Below, piece by piece: positions 23,080 through 31,844 of a DNA stretch of 35,789 nucleotides. The DNA comes from JBOFSQ01 sp051651625 (lineage in GTDB: Bacteria; Planctomycetota; Planctomycetia; Pirellulales; Thermoguttaceae). The translations under genes and the position numbers were made by a program. The notes below the pieces were generated by a model that was not told where the DNA came from, did not search any database, and worked only from the letters and a program-made list of their open reading frames with translations. The DNA is taken from positions 1-35,789 of the forward strand of contig JBOFSQ010000066.1 in the NCBI GenBank assembly GCA_051651625.1. The letters are read 5' to 3'. Every line of letters starts with the position of its first letter. The stretch's first letter is position 1.

Positions 23080-23661
23080 ATGAAACTACCGCAGAAACTC
23101 TCGCAAAATTTGCTAACATGCTGTGTCTCGCTGGTTTGCCTCACTGGTTGTGTGAGTCGTTATCAGTACGAGGTCGATCAGGCACTCTTGCTTCAGGAGA
23201 ACCAAAAACTGGAGCAGGCTCTCTATCTGACGCACTACCAACTCTCCGACTCGCAGCGTGAAAACACGACGTTGCGACAGACGTCTTTGGCCGTGCCGAA
23301 CGACGATGGTCCATCGTCGATGGTAATTGAGTCGCCGCGTCGTCGCGCGGAGACGAGTGCGACACCGCTTGATTCTGCGCCGATCTTTTCGCCATCGGCG
23401 ATCCCGACCGGCAGCGGCAGCAGTACGCCGCCGCCAGCGTTGCAAGACTGGAACGCTCCAGCACCGCCACCGACATCATCGCCGACGTTGCCAGCGACAA
23501 CTCCTGTTTCGCCGCCGTCGCGTCCATCACCGGCTTTGCCGCCAGCGAGTTTTGTCAGACCGCCGCGACTCGCAAGCAGCGACGTTCCCACGACCGTCAT
23601 TGATTCTTCGTCTGCCGTACCGGTCACGTCGAGTTTCCCTGAGTGGGCACCGACGCGGTAG
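23080..23661 (+). CDS. Coiled-coil, proline-rich lipoprotein
   Basis: A 193-residue protein with a lipoprotein signal (lipobox LTGC, acylated C near residue 24). A heptad-like helix follows (residues ~30-67, QALLLQENQKLEQALYLTH and REN repeats), then a long Pro/Ser/Ala/Thr-rich tail without expected structure. This shape, a short coiled coil anchored by lipid with a flexible tail, is seen repeatedly in planctomycete genomes, but no function is established. ATG 23080 starts the signal; ATG 23068 four codons earlier is an alternative. Copy A of the repeat lies just upstream. Confidence 0.75.
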   Translation: MKLPQKLSQNLLTCCVSLVCLTGCVSRYQYEVDQALLLQENQKLEQALYLTHYQLSDSQRENTTLRQTSLAVPNDDGPSSMVIESPRRRAETSATPLDSAPIFSPSAIPTGSGSSTPPPALQDWNAPAPPPTSSPTLPATTPVSPPSRPSPALPPASFVRPPRLASSDVPTTVIDSSSAVPVTSSFPEWAPTR

Positions 23662-23831
23662 TATAAAGCTATCGAAGCAGCGTTCATGTATAATCCGCAG
23701 ATGACGCCGATTTTTGCAGATTTTTTGTTCATGAAAATGCGCAAAGGGAGAGAGAACGCGGAGCACGCGTACAAACAAAATGAGCATCAATTAGGTAGCT
23801 TTGTACCGCGAGTATACACGCAAGATTTTCT

Positions 23832-24479
23832 ATGCTAAAATGCGTAATCTTCGACATGGATGGAACGATTGCCGACACTGTTCCATTGTGCGTTGCTGCT
23901 GTTCATCGTGCTGTGGAACCACTTCTTGGTCACTCTATTTCCGATGAAGAGATTCTTGCGACGTTTGGACCGTCGGAGGAAGGAACGATCCACGCCTTGC
24001 TTTCTGACCGTTATGAAGAAGGGCTGGTCAGTTTTTTCGAGCAGTATCGTCAACTACACTGCATGTGTTCGACACCGTTTGATGGAATTGTCGAGCTATT
24101 ACATTCCCTGAAAGACCAAGCCCACATTCTTGCCCTTGTAACGGGAAAAGGGCCACACTCGTTGGAGATCAGCATGGATGTTTTAGGTCTCAACAACATT
24201 TTCGATGCGATTGAAACAGGTGTTCCGCATGGTCCAAGCAAACCAGTTGGTCTTCAAAACGTGATGCGAAAACTTGATCTGTCGCCTAAAGATTGCGTTT
24301 ATATCGGAGATGCTCCAAGTGACATTGTTGCCTGTCGGGCAGTCGGCATGTCCATTATTTCGGCGGCATGGGATACTGCGGTCGATGTTGAGAAAATCCA
24401 AAATCTGAAACCGGATCATATTTGTTTTACGGTTGAAGAGTTGAAACGATATTTAGCCCTGTTACGGGTCGATTTGTAG
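23832..24479 (+). CDS. HAD-superfamily hydrolase, phosphoglycolate phosphatase-like
   Basis: A 215-residue phosphatase-like protein. Motif I is DMDGT (D8 nucleophile, D10), motif II is the T in VTGKG, motif III lysine is in SKPVG and motif IV is GDAPSD; residues ~16-80 form the helical cap, as in Gph/PGMB-type enzymes. The substrate is unknown. The last seven codons before TAG are read from copy B of the dispersed repeat, so the original C-terminus was probably slightly different. Base composition is lower in GC than most neighbours (28 and 26 G+C in two 60-base samples against 38 in a sample from the giant gene), hinting at transfer. Confidence 0.88.
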   Translation: MLKCVIFDMDGTIADTVPLCVAAVHRAVEPLLGHSISDEEILATFGPSEEGTIHALLSDRYEEGLVSFFEQYRQLHCMCSTPFDGIVELLHSLKDQAHILALVTGKGPHSLEISMDVLGLNNIFDAIETGVPHGPSKPVGLQNVMRKLDLSPKDCVYIGDAPSDIVACRAVGMSIISAAWDTAVDVEKIQNLKPDHICFTVEELKRYLALLRVDL

Positions 24480-24573
24480 GCTTCGCCCGCTGTTGCGCCG
24501 CAGCTTACGGCAATAACGCCTCGCTGAACCGCTACCGTTTTGGTACGGGAAATTCAAACCATCTTGAGTATAA
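24457..24573 (+). repeat. 103-bp dispersed repeat, copy B (117 bp)
   Basis: It shares the start GTTACGGGT, the AGGCTTCGCC motif and the end (CCGCTACCG through TTGAGTATAA) with copy A, with the same orientation. The middle differs and is 14 bp longer. Its first bases are coding: the HAD gene stops inside the repeat at 24479. It ends 22 bp before the SDR gene. Confidence 0.75.
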
Positions 24574-24595
24574 CCACACCATTGAAAGAATCGAA

Positions 24596-25339
24596 ATGAA
24601 TAATAAACAACGTGTTGTTCTTGTTACCGGTGCATCGCGAGGACTTGGTGCCGCGATGGCAAAACGCCTTGGTAAAGACGGTTTTCGTGTGGCTGTCAAT
24701 TATTTCAACAGTCCAGAGCGAGCCGAAGGCGTTGTCGCTGAAATTGCCAAAAAGGGTGGAATTGCCAAGGCTTTCAAAGGCGATGTCACCAAGAAAGAGG
24801 ACGTGAGACTAATGTTACAGGATATTGCCGCGACATGGGGCAATGTGGAAATTCTTGTCAACAACGCCACCGGTCCTCAACCGGACCTGCCGATTGAGGA
24901 GTATTCGTGGAAGGATTTCGAAGACCAGATCGACTTCTTCATCAAGGCCCCGTTTTTGCTGATGCAGGAGTTGATTGGTTCGATGAAAAAAGCACGTTTT
25001 GGCAAAGTGATCAACATCGGCAGCGAGGTGGCGGAAGATTGCCGTCCGAATTTCTCGCCTTATGTGATGGCCAAGTGTGCCATGCTCGGTCTCACGCGAA
25101 CATGGGCGTTGGAATTTGCTCCGTGGAACATTGCCGTTAACCTGATCGCTCCCGGCTGGATTCCTACTGAGCGGCATAAAGACCAACAAGAGAAATTGGA
25201 TCAATACCGTGCAAGAATTCCAATGGGACACCACGGCACTCCCGACGATGTGGCTTCCGCTGTTGCTTTCTTGGCTGCCGAAGAGACGACTTTTATCAGC
25301 GGTCAGCGAATCTCGGTCAACGGAGCATTCACGTTTTGA
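24596..25339 (+). CDS. FabG-like short-chain dehydrogenase/reductase
   Basis: A 247-residue SDR with the complete classical site: TGASRGLG at residues 11-18, NNAT at 89-92, S143, Y156 and K160 (YVMAK), and a C-terminal GQRISVNGA. This is the 3-oxoacyl-ACP reductase/glucose dehydrogenase-like subgroup; the substrate is not predictable. The start follows copy B of the repeat by 22 bp, with GAAAGAA upstream as a poor ribosome site. Together with the HAD gene it forms a lower-GC pair flanked by repeat copies. Confidence 0.87.
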   Translation: MNNKQRVVLVTGASRGLGAAMAKRLGKDGFRVAVNYFNSPERAEGVVAEIAKKGGIAKAFKGDVTKKEDVRLMLQDIAATWGNVEILVNNATGPQPDLPIEEYSWKDFEDQIDFFIKAPFLLMQELIGSMKKARFGKVINIGSEVAEDCRPNFSPYVMAKCAMLGLTRTWALEFAPWNIAVNLIAPGWIPTERHKDQQEKLDQYRARIPMGHHGTPDDVASAVAFLAAEETTFISGQRISVNGAFTF

Positions 25340-25469
25340 ACGCATGACTTGTCCCGATGATCGACGAAGTTGGCGAACGTTTGGCGGCAACGCCGGATGA
25401 CGAACGTGCGGAGCAACCGTTCACGGATTTTTTGAGGGGCCGCACCCCCAGATGCACGGAGGCAAAGGA

Positions 25470-27260
25470 ATGCGTTCTTCATCACCAGCAGGCACGGTAA
25501 CGCTGATGCCGTTTCTTGCGGTTCTTTTGTGTACGATGGGGGCACTGATAATGTTGCTTCTTGTCGTTGCGAAAGATGTCCGCGACCAGCAAGACGCGGC
25601 GACGTTAATGCCAAACGTCGCCAGCGACGCGGCACGCGAACTGTCTGCGCTCAAGGCGGCGACGGAAGAGACGCAGTGGCTCGCCGACCAGTATCTCGCG
25701 GCGCAAGATGTGGAACGTGAAAAACTCGCACTCCAGCGTGCGACGCTCGCGTTTCTCGAATCGCAAACGCAAAAACGTCTCGAAGAAGCGGAACTCCTCG
25801 CGCGTTCGCTCGATGTGATCCGCGCTGGCGAAACGCCAAGCCAGTCGCGCGAAACGCTCGAAGCTGTGCTGGCAGAGCAGCAATCGCGACTCGCGGCGGC
25901 GTCAAAACGTTTGAACGAATTGCGAACGAAGTCAGCAAGTGCGAACAAGTCTTACGCGATTGTTCCGACTCCCACCAGTCGCGGAACATATCGGCGACCG
26001 ATGTTTATTGAGTGTCGTGACAACACGGTTATCTTGCAACCCGAAGGGATCGTTCTCACGGACGTAGACTTCTTGATGGCGGGGCGTCCTGAAGGACCGC
26101 TCAACACTGCGCTGCGAAGTTTGCAGCAGTATTTTGCGGAGAGCGGCGACACCGAGGAGCCGTATCCGCTGGTGGTGATTCGTCCGTCGGGCGCGGCGAT
26201 TTTCCCTGCGGTGCGTGCGTCGCTCGGCGGATGGATCACCGACTACGGTTACGAGATGGTCGATGAAGACTGGAACATTCAGTACCCGCAACCCAATCCT
26301 GAAGTTCGGCAGCGACTCGAAACGCAAGTTGCATCGGCACGGCAGCGTTTGCTTGCGTTTTTGAGTCAGATGCGAGAAGAAGAGACTAACGCATCGCAAA
26401 GTGGCGGAACGTATCGCGTTGGACGCGGCGGCGTTGTCGAACGTATTGATTCTGGCGGAACGAAAATCGCGTCGCGGGCGACGTTGCCACCGATTGGACT
26501 GGGGCGTCCCCAACCGCAGCTCAAGACCGACTCGTCACTTCCCGATGGTGCACCGGAGGAACACTACAACGTCGATTCCAACTCCGCACGCCGTGATGTT
26601 ATGCTGCAACACATCGAGCAAAACGGCGATTCCAACATCTCTCCCTACGTTCGTGCGCCGCGTGGATTCAACATCAACGACCCCGATTCTTACGCCAAAG
26701 CCAAGCGTGAGATCGCAAAGCAGGATCGTGAGCAAGCCAAGCGTGAGAATGAACAACAGAAAGACGCGATTCAAAAAATCGGTGATGTCCGCATCGGTCA
26801 AGGTCAACTGCAAAAGACTGCTGGGCCGCAGGAGTTTCCAGAAGTTCCGCCGGAGGTTCTTTACGGTGAAAACTCTGCTGGCGAATCGGCGCGACAGATG
26901 CACAGCCAGCAGAAAGTCAAAGACAACTGGGGAATCCGCGAGGCGACGGAAGAGGCGACACCGATTGTTCGTTCGATACGAATTGTGTGCGAGAAGACGC
27001 GGCTCTCGCTCCCGCAGCAAGCGGGACTTTCTCGCAAGCGCGACATCCCACTCGACATCACAACGCCTGCTTCAACTCAAACATCAATCGAGGCGTTTGT
27101 CGGTGAAGTTTGGGACTTTATGGAGACGTGGGGAATCGCCGGTGCGAACAAATACTGGCGACCAGTTCTAAACGTAACCGTCGCCGCCGACGCCGAAGAC
27201 GAGTTCACAATCTTCTGCCGCCACCTCGAACGAAGTGGATTCGTTATCAAACGGCAGTAG
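25470..27260 (+). CDS. Membrane-anchored coiled-coil protein, planctomycete type
   Basis: A 596-residue protein of unknown function. One transmembrane helix lies at the N-terminus (residues ~12-34, LMPFLAVLLCTMGALIMLLLVV), placing the bulk outside the cytoplasm or in the periplasm; this resembles the topology of TolR/ExbD/MotB. A coiled coil follows (~40-160), then a compact domain (~175-290, IECRDNTVILQPEGI, PLVVIRPSGAAIFPA), a Lys/Glu/Gln-rich region (~400-440) and a final domain (~480-596). ATG 25470 has GGAGG at the right distance; ATG 25452 is an alternative. No MotA/TolQ partner is adjacent. The giant gene follows after two repeats. Confidence 0.75.
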   Translation: MRSSSPAGTVTLMPFLAVLLCTMGALIMLLLVVAKDVRDQQDAATLMPNVASDAARELSALKAATEETQWLADQYLAAQDVEREKLALQRATLAFLESQTQKRLEEAELLARSLDVIRAGETPSQSRETLEAVLAEQQSRLAAASKRLNELRTKSASANKSYAIVPTPTSRGTYRRPMFIECRDNTVILQPEGIVLTDVDFLMAGRPEGPLNTALRSLQQYFAESGDTEEPYPLVVIRPSGAAIFPAVRASLGGWITDYGYEMVDEDWNIQYPQPNPEVRQRLETQVASARQRLLAFLSQMREEETNASQSGGTYRVGRGGVVERIDSGGTKIASRATLPPIGLGRPQPQLKTDSSLPDGAPEEHYNVDSNSARRDVMLQHIEQNGDSNISPYVRAPRGFNINDPDSYAKAKREIAKQDREQAKRENEQQKDAIQKIGDVRIGQGQLQKTAGPQEFPEVPPEVLYGENSAGESARQMHSQQKVKDNWGIREATEEATPIVRSIRIVCEKTRLSLPQQAGLSRKRDIPLDITTPASTQTSIEAFVGEVWDFMETWGIAGANKYWRPVLNVTVAADAEDEFTIFCRHLERSGFVIKRQ

Positions 27261-27264
27261 TACA

Positions 27265-27339
27265 GCGGTTCGGTATAACCGAACCCTCCAAGTTGTCATA
27301 AGCCGCAGGCGTCTGGAGGGTTCGGCTATGCCGAACCGC
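27265..27339. repeat. Long hairpin of compound GGTTCGG palindromes
   Basis: The arms at 27265-27290 and 27314-27339 agree at 24 of 26 complementary positions and enclose 23 bp. Each arm itself holds the palindrome GGTTCGGNATANCCGAACC. It starts five bases after the stop of the coiled-coil gene and is a good candidate terminator or REP-like element. The right arm is also part of the 44-bp repeat. Confidence 0.65.
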
Positions 27340-27362
27340 CGTGCGGGTGTAAGTTTCCGAAC
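27319..27362. repeat. 44-bp dispersed repeat, copy 2 (inverted)
   Basis: The reverse complement of this segment matches 14513-14556 with five mismatches in 44. It overlaps the right arm of the hairpin at 27265-27339. No coding sequence is affected. Two copies 13 kb apart in one window suggest a genome-wide family. Confidence 0.6.
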
Positions 27363-27450
27363 AAGTCGATTCTGTCACACGCGGCTTTTGCCGCTGGCCC
27401 TTGACGCCGCCGCCGATTCATTCACAATAGGGCGGTTGATTTCGCTGTTT

Positions 27451-27552
27451 TTATACTCAAGACGGTTTGAGTTTCCCGTACCAAAACGGTAGCGGCCCAT
27501 CGAGGCCGCGGTCTTGTGGAGGGCGAAGCCTACAAATCTACCCGTAACGGGT
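27451..27552 (-). repeat. 103-bp dispersed repeat, copy C (inverted)
   Basis: Read on the minus strand it starts ACCCGTTACGGGT and ends TTGAGTATAA, and is nearly identical to copy A outside a short variable segment. It lies 25 bp before the giant gene, with the palindromic end facing that gene. The remaining bases between 27363 and 27450 show nothing recognisable. Confidence 0.75.
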
Positions 27553-27577
27553 ATATCTTTCACCACGCTCTATTTTT

Positions 27578-30500
27578 ATGAAGTCATCTCCGAAGCCATC
27601 CCCGCGTGTCCGCGACATGAATGCCGACAAGGATGTTGCTCAAGCGTTGCAGAACGTTTTGGGTTATATCCAGTTTTCGTCCGGCCAGCGCGACCCGCAG
27701 TTTTTTACGTCGCTTAACACGCTCTACGCCGACCAGTTGAACGAGCAAACGGCCACGAACGATGCGGGAAACTCCGTCGTTCGCCAGTTGCTAACTCGTC
27801 TCGACAACGAACTCGATTCACTCGCCGGAAAAGTCGAAGCGTTCCGCGATGTCGCCCCCGGACGACGACTCATCCGGTTTGTCCGCGACACGTTTCTCGA
27901 CGCATACAGACAGTTTCACTCCGACCTCTTCTTCCACCAAAACGAAGACGCACTCTTCAATTCGTTCCTGCTCGCAAAAGTTTTCGAGACTCTTCTGGCG
28001 CGAAGTGAACCGCTCACCAACGAGACCGATACAACAACTGTCGTCGCCGAAATGCTCGACGCCGTTTGCGACTTGATCGGTTATCGCCCCGTCCCAGTGC
28101 TCGAAGGCGAACAGCGTCACCAGCCCAACGCGCACGAATGGGTCGCGCCGATCCCGCTCTGGATTCGCGGCATCGGCGCGGCAACCGGAAAATACCGCGA
28201 ACTCCTCGAAGCCGCTCTCAATATGTTCGACGGCGTTGATGGCGACATCGTCCGCGAGTCGGGGCTAGAACCTTCGTGTCTTACGGAAATCGTTCTCGAT
28301 CCGCGCGCCTACGACTTCGATCACCCCGTCAATCGCCGCCCCAATTACCACTTCGGTTACTGGGACCCAACCGCTATCGACAACAGCGGCCAGTATTATC
28401 GTTACGTCGTTCATCAAGTCTTGCTCGACTGCGCACTGGCACGAGTTGATACGGCGTATATGGGCGACTCGACCGTCTCAAACGTCCCGCGCGATGAACT
28501 TGTCTACGAAAGCGGCGCGGTCTTGCTGGGGACGATGCTGATGGGAAGCGGAGTCACCGGCAGCGGGCCGAGTGCGTACGATTCAACCGTCACAATAAAT
28601 TCGCTGATGCCAATCATCGCTGGCTACCGCGACCGATTTTACACGTCGCTCCTTGAGCGGACACCAGAAAAAATCAAGACACGTCTCGTTGAAGAAGAGC
28701 GACAACTGTTTCAGCCGTTCGGCGGCGCGCGACAAGACCTCAACAAACGTCTCGCCAAACGGCGTGCCGATCAGCTCCAGCGGCTCCACCTCGCGCGGAC
28801 TTATGCGCGAATGGGATACTTCGACGCCGCACGCGAACAGACCGAAATTATCGCCGTCGCTTCGGCGCGTATGCTCTGCCAAATCGACTGCCTCATCACC
28901 GAAGGACACTTTCTGCTCGACCGCGATAATGTCGATCCCGCAGCGAAAATCCCAGCACAACTCGAAGAGTTAATCCGCCGCGGAATCGCGTGCGGAGCGA
29001 TTGTCGATCCGTGGACGATACTTGGTTTTGGTGCGCAGTTCTCGCTCTTTCAGAGTGCGGAGAATTCAATTCACGACCACCGCATCGACGACCTGATCAA
29101 CATACTCGATGATGTCTTCGATTTTTACAGTCGCCTTCTCAAGTCGGCGGCAGCGGCGGGACTCGACGACTTGCGGGCCGACCTCTCCGACCAAATGAGC
29201 GACCTCGCTGGCTGGTGGGACCAGTACGGCGTGACGGAAGTTTCGAGCGTTGAAGGATTTTCGGGGGCGGCAGCGTGGGAGTCGGCGGCGCAAGTTGCAA
29301 CCGCGCTGGCGGCATGGAACAAAGCCGGAACAGCCGCAGGCGACATCGCATTTTGGAGTCGCCACGTCGAGCGGTTCAATTCGCCGAAGGCGTTCGTTCT
29401 GCTCGCCGAAGCACTACTCGAACGCGGCGACTTGGTCGCAACGATGGCACTGCTGATGTACTGGCTCAGCCACTCCGAAACGATCCCGCTCACCGAAGCG
29501 AACTACTCGTTTCACACAATCGTCCTGCGATGGAACGAACAACTCTGGCGCACCGATCCGGCTGCGAACGAGTCCGGAGGTGACGCCGCCGTCAATCCTG
29601 CGCCACACATCCCGCGTTTGACGCACTCAGAACGTTGGGCACTTGCGACAAAGTTCTTCGACTACCTCGAAGCCAACGCCGACTTCTACGGCACCGTTCC
29701 CGACGTTGAACTTGACGATTCGTTTTTTGAACAGCCGAAGGCAACGCGCGGTGGCAACAAGTCTGCGCAGCGTGGTAAACGCGGACCGAATGTGGCGTCA
29801 GACCCAAATCAAGACGACAACGACGTGATGAAGGCGGCGTTCGACTCGTTCTTTGAAGACGGCGACACCGCGCAGCGTCGTCCGACTGGGAGCGACCCGC
29901 TCTACGGTGCGGCATACGAAAACATGACGTTCCAAGACTCCGCCGACGACGGTTTCGACGACAACCTCATGGATGCACCCGGCCCAAGTTTTGGCGACGA
30001 CGACGAAGAGTTCGAACTCACGCACGAGACCGAACGGATCAGCGAACGCCTCTCGTTTTTGGTGACGGTTTGCAAGAGCTGGAAGTTTACGGCGATCCGC
30101 GCGCCGCAACTTGTTGCGCCTGCCGATGCGGGTTCAAGTGACAGTACATCTGGCGGGAGTGAAACATCTCGTCTCGAAGACTGGCTCTCGCAGAGTGTTC
30201 GCTACTGGAACGACTTGCAGCAGTTACTCGACAAGGTTTCGCGTTATAAAGTTCCGGTTCCGCGCGGCACGCCAGACTCGCTTGCGAGTTATGATCGCCA
30301 TCGCGGGACGAAAGAAATTTTGATCGACCGAATCATCTGGACGATGGTTGAAGTGGCCGATGGGATTTTGATATTGCAGGCCGTTCTGGGATCGCCGACG
30401 ATCACGATGACGAACAAGGCGTGGGAAAAGCCGGTGTGTCAGGTACTTTCTGCGATCTTGCGTCGAGACGTTAATGGTGCGTGTGGTGCGTGGAAGAAGA

Positions 30501-31834
30501 TGCTCAAGGCACTCGCATCGGAGTCGCTCCTTTACATTCCGACGGCGCGTGGTGGTCCGGCGTCGGCGATAGTGGCGTGCCGAAGTTTGCAGCAGGTGAT
30601 ATTGCGTCTCTTCGAGTTTGCGCCGCGACTTGGATTGCTCTCCGAGACGTTTTCGCTGCTTGAACAGATTGAGGAGATGGAGCGAGTCTTTCCGGCGAAG
30701 AGCGGTGCGATTACGGAGTACGACCGCCTCGTCGAAGCGGCGACGCAGTCAATTGCGACGTGTATTGCAGAGTCGTCGAAGACGTGGGTGATTCGTCGAA
30801 CCAGTTCACAATTCAGTACGTCTGCCGATGCGCTCGTTGACTACCTCGAACGGATCGTTGAGTTACTTCTTGATGCGTGGCTCTCGCACAGTCGGCAGAT
30901 ACGCATTTCGCCGCTTGAATCGGTTGGCGATCGCGCGGTTTGGAACGCGATCAAGGAGTTCATTCAGCGTTACGGCGAAGACATCTTCACGCAACAATTT
31001 ATGGCGTTTGGAAATCTCCGCGCGATACTTCATCAGGGAGTTGAGACGTACCTCACGCAACTGTTGCAGATGCGTGAAGACGACGACGAGCCGGAGTTTG
31101 GTGCGCGTCTTCTTGCCGACATTGATTCGGGTACGATTGCGATGGAGGAAGCGGTTGCGAGTCTCGAACTGATTTTCGAGGCGATTGCGGAGAACTACTC
31201 CGAGTACATCGACTACAACAGTACGACGACTCACAGCGACCACGGCGAGAAGCTCTATATGTTGCTCGACATGCTGCGAGTGCTTGCGGGGTACGAGCGG
31301 ATTTCGTGGAATCTCAAACCGGTTTACTGGATTCACAACGCGATGATTCGTGCGGAGTGTTTGGACGCAGCAAAACTGTGGGAGACCGCAGTCGCCAACC
31401 GAAGCGTCACCGCCGCCGACGAACATATCAGACGTTATCAGCGACTCTCGACGAAATACGGTCTCTGGATACCGAGCATATTTGAGCGTCTTCAAGAACG
31501 TTTTATCCGTCCGCTTCAGATTGATCGGATGTGTGGACTCGTACCGAAGGCGATTCGAGAAGCGAAGCTCCCTCATTCGCAGCGTGAGACGTTTCGTATA
31601 CTTGCGGCGCAGGTTGAGATATTTGCGATGGCTCCGGCTGGAGTTGGTTACGAAATACCGGAGTGGCTTGCGGCGTTCCAAGACGAAGCGATGGCGACGC
31701 GCATCGACGCAAAGACCGGCGAAGATCAGAGTCATTTCTTTGAGATTGTCCCACCGTTTGAGCGTGTCAGACTCACGCGCGGCGAAGTTGACAAGATCAT
31801 CCAAGGCATCAGCCGCAGCAGACTCAACCGGTGA
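27578..31834 (+). CDS. Giant soluble protein of unknown function (1418 residues)
   Basis: No family is recognised, though some stretches (for example AAYENMTFQDSADDGFDD) remind me of conserved planctomycete proteins. There is no signal peptide or membrane segment, so a cytoplasmic place is likely. Most of the chain is predicted helical with Leu/Ala-rich repeats reminiscent of TPR or HEAT arrays. One disordered, very acidic and basic linker (~705-812) divides it into an N-terminal ~700 and a C-terminal ~600-residue half. Near the end, residues ~1250-1410 remain helical. No nucleotide-binding or protease motif was found. ATG 27578 lacks a ribosome site; ATG 27617 is a possible alternative. It follows the membrane-anchored coiled-coil gene on the same strand. 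Confidence 0.8.
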   Translation: MKSSPKPSPRVRDMNADKDVAQALQNVLGYIQFSSGQRDPQFFTSLNTLYADQLNEQTATNDAGNSVVRQLLTRLDNELDSLAGKVEAFRDVAPGRRLIRFVRDTFLDAYRQFHSDLFFHQNEDALFNSFLLAKVFETLLARSEPLTNETDTTTVVAEMLDAVCDLIGYRPVPVLEGEQRHQPNAHEWVAPIPLWIRGIGAATGKYRELLEAALNMFDGVDGDIVRESGLEPSCLTEIVLDPRAYDFDHPVNRRPNYHFGYWDPTAIDNSGQYYRYVVHQVLLDCALARVDTAYMGDSTVSNVPRDELVYESGAVLLGTMLMGSGVTGSGPSAYDSTVTINSLMPIIAGYRDRFYTSLLERTPEKIKTRLVEEERQLFQPFGGARQDLNKRLAKRRADQLQRLHLARTYARMGYFDAAREQTEIIAVASARMLCQIDCLITEGHFLLDRDNVDPAAKIPAQLEELIRRGIACGAIVDPWTILGFGAQFSLFQSAENSIHDHRIDDLINILDDVFDFYSRLLKSAAAAGLDDLRADLSDQMSDLAGWWDQYGVTEVSSVEGFSGAAAWESAAQVATALAAWNKAGTAAGDIAFWSRHVERFNSPKAFVLLAEALLERGDLVATMALLMYWLSHSETIPLTEANYSFHTIVLRWNEQLWRTDPAANESGGDAAVNPAPHIPRLTHSERWALATKFFDYLEANADFYGTVPDVELDDSFFEQPKATRGGNKSAQRGKRGPNVASDPNQDDNDVMKAAFDSFFEDGDTAQRRPTGSDPLYGAAYENMTFQDSADDGFDDNLMDAPGPSFGDDDEEFELTHETERISERLSFLVTVCKSWKFTAIRAPQLVAPADAGSSDSTSGGSETSRLEDWLSQSVRYWNDLQQLLDKVSRYKVPVPRGTPDSLASYDRHRGTKEILIDRIIWTMVEVADGILILQAVLGSPTITMTNKAWEKPVCQVLSAILRRDVNGACGAWKKMLKALASESLLYIPTARGGPASAIVACRSLQQVILRLFEFAPRLGLLSETFSLLEQIEEMERVFPAKSGAITEYDRLVEAATQSIATCIAESSKTWVIRRTSSQFSTSADALVDYLERIVELLLDAWLSHSRQIRISPLESVGDRAVWNAIKEFIQRYGEDIFTQQFMAFGNLRAILHQGVETYLTQLLQMREDDDEPEFGARLLADIDSGTIAMEEAVASLELIFEAIAENYSEYIDYNSTTTHSDHGEKLYMLLDMLRVLAGYERISWNLKPVYWIHNAMIRAECLDAAKLWETAVANRSVTAADEHIRRYQRLSTKYGLWIPSIFERLQERFIRPLQIDRMCGLVPKAIREAKLPHSQRETFRILAAQVEIFAMAPAGVGYEIPEWLAAFQDEAMATRIDAKTGEDQSHFFEIVPPFERVRLTRGEVDKIIQGISRSRLNR

Positions 31835-31844
31835 ACTACCCACG

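Noticed and set aside
25357..25500. Short frame of 47 codons just upstream of the coiled-coil gene, considered as a MotA/ExbB remnant
   Set aside because: No ribosome site, no hydrophobic segment and no recognisable motif; it also overlaps the start of a better-supported gene.
22944..27552. Possible CRISPR-like array from the repeated units
   Set aside because: Only three copies, kilobases apart, in both orientations and separated by genes; there are no short regular spacers and no cas genes.
30863..31843. Minus-strand open frame of 326 codons opposite the giant gene
   Set aside because: Arg-rich, without motifs or a start signal, and overlapped fully by the giant gene. It would matter only if the giant gene were not real, which its uninterrupted 1418 codons argue against.
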